Made by a program: the position numbers and the translations under genes
Assembly: GCA_946886865.1 (NCBI GenBank)
Contig: CAMPJI010000026.1
Span: forward strand, 1 to 29,766
DNA from: an uncultured Lysobacterales bacterium
GTDB lineage: Bacteria; Pseudomonadota; Gammaproteobacteria; Xanthomonadales; Xanthomonadaceae
DNA length: 29,766 nt
Reading direction: 5' to 3'
Shown: one piece after another, positions 25,569 to 29,766 of the stretch
How the letters are laid out: each line of letters begins with the position of its first letter
Position numbering within the stretch: position 1 is the first letter of the stretch
Notes under the pieces: generated by a model
Databases searched by the model: none
What the model saw: only the letters and a program-made list of their open reading frames with translations
Told to the model about the DNA's origin: nothing

Positions 25569-26047
25569 AGATCCCGCTGACCGCGCTCGCCGCCACGGTG
25601 CTGCTGGCCGCCTGCGCATCGCAACCGCGACCGCTGCAGGGGGAGTTCGCCCCCTTCACGCCGCGCGAGGCGGCCGAGAGCGACCGCACCGGCGCCGTGG
25701 TGCGATGGGGCGGCCGCATCGTCCAGGTCGAGCCGCAACCCGACAGCACATGCTTCGAGATGATCGCCACGCGACTGGGCGTGACGGCGCGCCCGTACTG
25801 GGCCAGCGACGACACCGGCGGCCGCTTCATTGCCTGCCGCACCGGCTTCTACGACCCGGCCGTGTTCGAAAAGAACCGCGAGGTCACGTTCACCGGGCGC
25901 ATCAGCGGCTACGAGACGCGCAAGATCGGCGGCTACGACTACCGGTTCCCGCGTGTGGACGCCGACGTCGTCTACCTGTGGCCGGTGCGCGAGCAGGTGG
26001 ACGTGATCACCCGTCCCGCCCCCTGGCCGTGGTGGGGCTGGTGGTAA
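25565..26047 (+). CDS. slp: Slp-family outer-membrane lipoprotein
   Basis: Lipoprotein of the Slp/YeaY family (starvation-inducible in E. coli; molecular role unknown). It has 160 residues. Signal peptide and lipobox are LLAAC with Cys17 as the lipid anchor. The residue after it is alanine, so Asp+2 inner-membrane retention is not expected and outer-membrane sorting is likely. The mature part shows VRWGGRIVQVEPQPDSTCFEMI, GRFIACRTGFYDPAVFEKNREVT and GRISGYETRKIGGYDYRFPRV, the Slp core. The C-terminus is strikingly tryptophan-rich (PWPWWGWW, five W in eight residues). The ATG at 25565 follows GGAG at seven bases and overlaps the tgpA stop (ATGA), making it the fourth gene of this operon. A longer frame from 25451 lies inside tgpA. 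Confidence 0.9.
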   Translation: MKIPLTALAATVLLAACASQPRPLQGEFAPFTPREAAESDRTGAVVRWGGRIVQVEPQPDSTCFEMIATRLGVTARPYWASDDTGGRFIACRTGFYDPAVFEKNREVTFTGRISGYETRKIGGYDYRFPRVDADVVYLWPVREQVDVITRPAPWPWWGWW

Positions 26048-26130
26048 GGCGGCCCTGAGCACGCCTTGATCGCGGCGAGCACGGTTGCCGCCGAGGCCGT
26101 GCCCAGCGCGCCGATCCCGAAGACGGCGCC

Positions 26131-26147
26131 CGCGGAAAACCGCGTTT
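26131..26147 (+). terminator. Weak hairpin after slp
   Basis: CGCGG-AAAA-CCGCG (26131-26144) followed by TTT lies between the convergent slp and hinT genes and overlaps the hinT stop codon. The stem is only 5 bp with three T, so it is a weak terminator candidate. Nothing stronger is visible in this 98-base gap. Confidence 0.3.
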
Positions 26148-26499
26148 ACGCCTCGCGCGTGCCGAACCGGCCGAGCGGTGCGCCCGCGAGCAGGTGCAGG
26201 TGGATCTGGAAGACGGTCTGCCCGCCATGGCCGTTGCAGTTCATCACCACGCGGTAGCCGTCCTCGGCGAACCCTTCGCGCCTGGCGTACTCGGCCGCGG
26301 CATGCGCCAGGCGACCTACGATGGCGGCCTGGTCGGGCTGGAGGTCGTTGAGGGTCGCGATCGGCGTCTTGGGCACGAACAGTACATGCACCGGCGCCTG
26401 CGGGGCGATGTCGCGGAAGGCGATCAGGTGTTCGTCCTCGAAGACGATGTCGGCCGGGATCTCGCGTCGGATGATCCGGTCGAAGATGGTGTCGCTCAT
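26146..26499 (-). CDS. hinT: HIT-family purine nucleoside phosphoramidase
   Basis: Small HIT hydrolase that cleaves AMP-lysine or AMP-amine phosphoramidates. The ATG at 26499 with AAGGAG five bases upstream gives 117 residues (E. coli HinT 119); the frame open to 26964 is inside recR. It starts SDTIFDRIIRREIPADIVFED and is close to E. coli HinT throughout. The active-site motif reads GGQTVFQIHLHLLAG: the nucleophile His100 and His102 are present, but the first histidine of the triad is Gln98 (E. coli has YHIHMH). It lies 65 bases after recR and may be cotranscribed with dnaX-ybaB-recR. Confidence 0.94.
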   Translation of the reverse strand: MSDTIFDRIIRREIPADIVFEDEHLIAFRDIAPQAPVHVLFVPKTPIATLNDLQPDQAAIVGRLAHAAAEYARREGFAEDGYRVVMNCNGHGGQTVFQIHLHLLAGAPLGRFGTREA

Positions 26500-26564
26500 C
26501 GCGGGCTCCTTGAGTGGGGCGTGCACGATTTCGTGCGCGGAAATGGGGCCGCAGACGCTACCAC

Positions 26565-27158
26565 TCAGCCCGGCATTTCGCTCCGGCTGCCGAAGGCGTG
26601 CGACAGCGTGCCGCGGTCCACGTACTCCAGCTCTCCGCCCAGCGGCACGCCGTGCGTGGGCCGGCTCGGCCGTACACCGTGCTTGCGCGCCAGCTGCGCG
26701 AGGTAGTGCGCGGTCGCCTCGCCTTCCACCGTGGGGTTGGTGGCGATGATCAGCTCCTGGACCTCGCCCTCGGCCAAGCGCTCGGCCAGTCGGTCCAGAC
26801 CGAGCTCGCGCGGGCCGATGCCGTCGAGCGGACTCAATCGGCCCTGCAGGATGAAATAGAGGCCCCGGTAGCCGGTCGCCTGCTCGATCGCCAGGCGGTC
26901 GGCCGGCGATTCCACCGCGCACAGCTGGTGCACGTCGCGCGCGGCACTGGCGCACGTCGCGCACACCTCGGTCTCGCTGAAGTCGCGGCAGCGCGCACAG
27001 TGGCCGATGCGCTCGACCGCCGCGGCCAGTGCCTCGGACAGGCGGCGCCCGCCCGCGCGCTCACGCTCGAGCACGTGGTAGGCCATGCGCTGCGCCGACT
27101 TCTGCCCGACGCCGGGCAGGACGCGGAACGCGTCAATCAGTTGTTCGAGAAGCGACAT
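26565..27158 (-). CDS. recR: Recombination mediator RecR
   Basis: With RecO and RecF it loads RecA onto SSB-coated single strands at gaps. The protein has 197 residues (E. coli 201). The helix-hairpin-helix [15 protein letters not shown] is at about 14-28. The zinc finger has Cys54, Cys57, Cys66 and Cys69. The Toprim domain follows from about 75, with [12 protein letters not shown] [12 protein letters not shown] and [10 protein letters not shown]. The C-terminal [20 protein letters not shown] is diagnostic. It starts 3 bases after ybaB, in the conserved dnaX-ybaB-recR order. Its ribosome site is poor, in keeping with coupled translation. Confidence 0.97.
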   Translation of the reverse strand: MSLLEQLIDAFRVLPGVGQKSAQRMAYHVLERERAGGRRLSEALAAAVERIGHCARCRDFSETEVCATCASAARDVHQLCAVESPADRLAIEQATGYRGLYFILQGRLSPLDGIGPRELGLDRLAERLAEGEVQELIIATNPTVEGEATAHYLAQLARKHGVRPSRPTHGVPLGGELEYVDRGTLSHAFGSRSEMPG

Positions 27159-27161
27159 GCC

Positions 27162-27482
27162 TCAGAACGGCAGCTTCATCCCCGGCGGCAGCTGCATGCC
27201 GGCGGTGGCCGAGCCCATGCGCTCCTGCGCGGCGGCGTTGGCCTTGTTGACCGCGTCGTTGAACGCGGCGGCCACCAGGTCCTCGGCCATCTCCGGGTCC
27301 GACAGGACGCTGGGGTCGATGCGCACCTTGCGGCACTCCATGCGGCCGCTCAGGGTGACGTTGACCATGCCGCCGCCGGCATTGCCGGTGACTTCGAGCT
27401 GGGCCAGTTCCTCCTGCGCGCGCTGCATGTTTTCCTGCATCTTCTGCGCTTGCTGCATGAGTTGGGCGATGTTTCCGCGCAT
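27162..27482 (-). CDS. ybaB: YbaB/EbfC nucleoid-associated protein
   Basis: Small DNA-binding protein of the YbaB/EbfC family. It has 106 residues (E. coli 109), starting [32 protein letters not shown], a helical dimer arm. The strand region [18 protein letters not shown] and the second helix [15 protein letters not shown] follow. The tail is rich in Gly, Met and Pro ([12 protein letters not shown]). The ATG at 27482 follows AAGGA at eight bases. It lies 43 bases after dnaX and 3 bases before recR. Confidence 0.96.
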   Translation of the reverse strand: MRGNIAQLMQQAQKMQENMQRAQEELAQLEVTGNAGGGMVNVTLSGRMECRKVRIDPSVLSDPEMAEDLVAAAFNDAVNKANAAAQERMGSATAGMQLPPGMKLPF

Positions 27483-27525
27483 GGCGTGGGTTCCTTCGAT
27501 GGGGAGTGTGGGGACGCGGCGGCGC

Positions 27526-29331
27526 TCAGGCGCCGTCGAACGGTCGGATCGAATCGGGGACGATACGGGCGCCGTGCCGGGCGATCAGCCGCTGCACGTC
27601 GGGGTCGGCCATGAAGGCGGCTTCGGCCTCGTTCTGGCGCTCGTCGCGCACGCGCTCCTTCCGTTCGCGCACGGACTCGACCGGCTCGGCCGCCGACTCG
27701 AAGCGGATCTGGGGGTTGCCGCCCAGGGCGCTGGCGAGTGCATCGCCCAGCATCCGCACCGACGGACCGGTGCGCAGGTGTTCGTCGGAGGCCGGCAGGC
27801 TGAGCCGCACGACGCCCTCCTCGAAGCCCAGGAAGCCGACGTGCTCGGCCAGCAGCTTCGCGGGACCCTTGAGCGCTCCGCTGTCGAGCAGGGCGTGCCA
27901 GTCATCGGTCCCGGACAGCTGGCCCACGGCTGCGGCCACGTCCGCGGGGGCCGGTCGCGCACCCGCGCTGGCCTCGGGACCTGGCGACAACGACGGTGCG
28001 GCCGGGGCGGACATCGACGACACCCCTGACACGGGGCGCGGGCGATCTGCCTCGACAACCTGGCGGGCCGACGGCGCGACTTCGATAGCGGCAGGCATGC
28101 CGGTGTTTTCCACGGCCACCTGGGTGTCTCCGCTCGCGCGTTCCGGCGATGCGGGCGCCACCTCCGGCGCCGACGGTGCCGCGGCGGCAACCGCCTGCGA
28201 CGCTTGGCCCGCACCCTGCACCGCCTCCGGCACACGGGCGACATCACCGCTGCCGGCCGGGCGGAACGCCAGCATGCGCAGCACGCACATCTCGAATCCG
28301 GCCCGCGGGCTCGGGGCCAAGGGCAGATCGCGACGCCCGTGCAGCGCCATCTGGTACCAGAGCTGCACCACCTCGGGCCGCAGCTGCGAGGCCAGCGCCT
28401 CGACATCCACGCCCTCGCCGTCGGCAGCCGCGCCCGGCACCAGCTGGCGCACCTGGACGCGGTGCAAGGCCTCGCCGAGTGCGTCCAGCACGCTGGCCCA
28501 GTCCGGCGAGAACTCCGCCAGCGCGGCGACCTCGTCCATCAGCGCGGCACCGTCGCCGGCGGCCAGCGCCTGCAGCAGCGCGCCGACGCGGGTACGGTCG
28601 ACGGTGCCCAGCATGGTGGCCACCGATGCGTCCGTCAGCTCGCCACCCGTATAGGCAATCGCCTGGTCCAGCAGCGACAGGCCGTCGCGCAGGCTGCCAT
28701 CGGCGGCGCGGCTGAGCTGGCGCACCGCGCCGGCCTCCGCGGCGATGCCCTCGGCCTCCAGGATCTTCGTGATCTGGCCGGAAATCTGTTCCTCGTCCAG
28801 CCGCTTGAGGTTGAACTGCAGGCAGCGCGACAGCACGGTAACCGGCAGCTTCTGCGGGTCGGTGGTCGCCAGCAGGAACTTCACATGGCCCGGCGGCTCT
28901 TCCAGCGTCTTGAGCAGCGCGTTGAACGCCGCCTTCGACAGCATGTGCACCTCGTCGATCAGGTACACCTTCATGCGGCCGCGGCCGGGCATGTACTGGG
29001 CGTTTTCGATCACCTCGCGCACGTCGTCCACGCCGGTGTTGCTGGCCGCGTCGATCTCCAGCAGGTCCATGAAGCGGCCGGCGTCGATGTCACGGCACGC
29101 ACCGCACTCGCCGCACGGCTCCGCCGACGTGCCCTGCTCGCAGTTGAGCGACTTGGCGAAGATGCGGGCGATGGTGGTCTTGCCGACCCCGCGGGTGCCG
29201 GTGAACAGGAACGCGTGGTGCAGCCGGCCGCTGTCGAGCGCGTTGGTCAGCGCGCGCACCACGTGCTCCTGGCCGACCAGTTCGGCGAAGCGCCGGGGGC
29301 GCCATTTCCGTGCAAGGACGAGGTAGGACAT
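27526..29331 (-). CDS. dnaX: DNA polymerase III tau (gamma/tau) subunit
   Basis: ATPase of the clamp loader and organiser of the replisome. The ATG at 29331 with AAGGG four bases upstream gives 601 residues; the frame open to 29475 is leader sequence. Walker A is GTRGVGKTT (45-53). The zinc cysteines are 64, 73, 76 and 79 (CGECGAC). Walker B is YLIDEVHM, and the SRC arginine finger is at 168-170. Domain III runs to about 370, then a Pro/Ala-rich linker at about 375-480 and a tau-type C-terminal domain. I see no A-rich slippery heptamer like that of E. coli, so a separate short gamma form is not evident. It is first in the order dnaX-ybaB-recR-hinT. Confidence 0.97.
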   Translation of the reverse strand: MSYLVLARKWRPRRFAELVGQEHVVRALTNALDSGRLHHAFLFTGTRGVGKTTIARIFAKSLNCEQGTSAEPCGECGACRDIDAGRFMDLLEIDAASNTGVDDVREVIENAQYMPGRGRMKVYLIDEVHMLSKAAFNALLKTLEEPPGHVKFLLATTDPQKLPVTVLSRCLQFNLKRLDEEQISGQITKILEAEGIAAEAGAVRQLSRAADGSLRDGLSLLDQAIAYTGGELTDASVATMLGTVDRTRVGALLQALAAGDGAALMDEVAALAEFSPDWASVLDALGEALHRVQVRQLVPGAAADGEGVDVEALASQLRPEVVQLWYQMALHGRRDLPLAPSPRAGFEMCVLRMLAFRPAGSGDVARVPEAVQGAGQASQAVAAAAPSAPEVAPASPERASGDTQVAVENTGMPAAIEVAPSARQVVEADRPRPVSGVSSMSAPAAPSLSPGPEASAGARPAPADVAAAVGQLSGTDDWHALLDSGALKGPAKLLAEHVGFLGFEEGVVRLSLPASDEHLRTGPSVRMLGDALASALGGNPQIRFESAAEPVESVRERKERVRDERQNEAEAAFMADPDVQRLIARHGARIVPDSIRPFDGA

Positions 29332-29489
29332 CGGACCCTTCAGTCGAGCGGGACGTGCCGGCGGGAGGTGGGCCGCGCGCTCGCGCAGGCGCCCCGTCGG
29401 CAGGCGGGCATTGTGCCACGTCGCCCGCAGCGACCCGGCCTGTCCACCGTGCGGGTCGGGCACCACCTGCGGCAATTCAGGCGGCCGCC

Positions 29490-29518
29490 TTGTGGCCGGC
29501 GGCGCCGGCGACTAGACT
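29490..29518 (+). promoter_or_regulatory. Candidate promoter of tRNA-Ser
   Basis: TTGTGG (29490-29495) and TAGACT (29513-29518) are 17 bases apart, followed by a GC-rich stretch TTGCGCCCC typical of the discriminator of stringently controlled stable-RNA promoters. The mature tRNA begins 41 bases downstream of the -10. The -35 is weak (three of six). Confidence 0.45.
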
Positions 29519-29558
29519 TTGCGCCCCGCAGGCGTGCCGATGGCGCGCCCTGCGGTCC

Positions 29559-29651
29559 GGAGAGGTGTCCGAGTGGTTGAAGGAGCACGCCTGGAAAGTG
29601 TGTAAGCGTCTAAACCGCGCTTCGGGGGTTCGAATCCCCCTCTCTCCGCCA
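29559..29651 (+). tRNA. tRNA-Ser (anticodon GGA)
   Basis: A 93-base class II tRNA. The acceptor stem GGAGAGG pairs with TCTCTCC, with a final G-U pair; the discriminator G and an encoded CCA end at 29651. The anticodon stem CACGC/GTGTG encloses CTGGAAA, with anticodon GGA at 29593-29595 (reads UCC/UCU). The long variable arm lies at about 29605-29622, and the T arm is GGGGG-TTCGAAT-CCCCC. The sequence is close to E. coli tRNA-Ser(GGA) in all the invariant parts. Confidence 0.97.
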
Positions 29652-29766
29652 GTTTCCCGCGACGTGGTCCACACGCCACCGTCGCAGTGCGATCAAGCAT
29701 CGCGCCGTCCTATGGTGGCCCCGTCGGCCCCTCGCGACGCTAGGTCGAAAACCCCGCCAGGGCCGG
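29652..29766. other. Sequence after tRNA-Ser, no gene seen
   Basis: The last 115 bases hold no convincing open frame, second tRNA or terminator. I also see no copy of the tRNA 3' end that would suggest an integrated element, although the window ends too soon to exclude one. Confidence 0.5.

Noticed and set aside
29405..29422. Sigma-54-like TGGCAC motif on the minus strand upstream of dnaX (GG-N10-GC present)
   Set aside because: The -12 half lacks TTGC (CCGC instead); in DNA this GC-rich a GG-N10-GC match is expected by chance, and dnaX is a housekeeping gene.
29332..29558. Possible SRP 4.5S RNA gene (ffs) near dnaX, its position in some gammaproteobacteria
   Set aside because: The conserved loop motif with GGAAGG followed by AGCA is not present on either strand of this stretch.
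29559..29766. Integrated element using tRNA-Ser as attachment site
   Set aside because: No integrase and no duplicated tRNA 3' end can be seen, and only 115 bases follow the tRNA.

Overview
The window is GC-rich chromosomal DNA from a gammaproteobacterium, most likely of the Xanthomonadaceae/Lysobacteraceae (Xanthomonas, Lysobacter, Luteimonas or a relative). The evidence is the rpoE-rseA-mucD-lepA order without rseB, the tmk-holB-pilZ order with a non-canonical PilZ, and a REP-like repeat beginning TGTAGGAGCGGCTT. The genus is inference from gene order and protein character; no search was run. Coding density is very high and no gene-free stretch exceeds about 230 bases. I see no phage, IS element, CRISPR array or obvious island.

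Layout. (1) 1-5002, minus: the envelope-stress locus rpoE, rseA, mucD, followed by lepA, which is cut by the window edge. A very good sigma-E type promoter lies just upstream of rpoE. (2) 5212-7308, plus: a bifunctional enoyl-CoA hydratase/3-hydroxyacyl-CoA dehydrogenase, ended by a strong bidirectional terminator. (3) 7378-18593, minus: a long fatty-acid, folate and replication cluster, in transcription order yceD, rpmF, fabH, fabD, fabG, acpP, fabF, pabB, pabC, mltG, tmk, holB, pilZ. The classical plsX between rpmF and fabH is missing. pabB to holB are joined by four successive 4-base start/stop overlaps. (4) 18748-19714, plus: a small uncharacterised membrane-anchored protein and the Maf-type pyrophosphatase YceF. 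(5) 19732-21579, minus: a GT-C membrane glycosyltransferase with an extra C-terminal beta-rich domain. (6) 21630-26047, plus: a tight MoxR - DUF58 - TgpA transglutaminase - Slp lipoprotein operon. (7) 26146-29331, minus: dnaX, ybaB, recR and hinT. (8) 29559-29651, plus: tRNA-Ser(GGA).

How the genes work together. The fab genes make acyl chains on AcpP, pabB/pabC supply p-aminobenzoate for folate, tmk and holB (with dnaX elsewhere in the window) serve DNA synthesis, and MltG ends glycan strands. This groups growth-linked lipid, nucleotide, replication and wall functions. RpoE/RseA/MucD form the periplasmic stress response. MoxR/DUF58/TgpA is an envelope module of poorly known function. Nothing in the window clearly amounts to a wholly new system. 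The items most worth checking are a probably leaderless yceD mRNA, a PabB with alanine where the catalytic lysine is expected, the glycosyltransferase fusion, the coupling of an Slp lipoprotein to the TgpA operon, and the small uncharacterised gene beside yceF.
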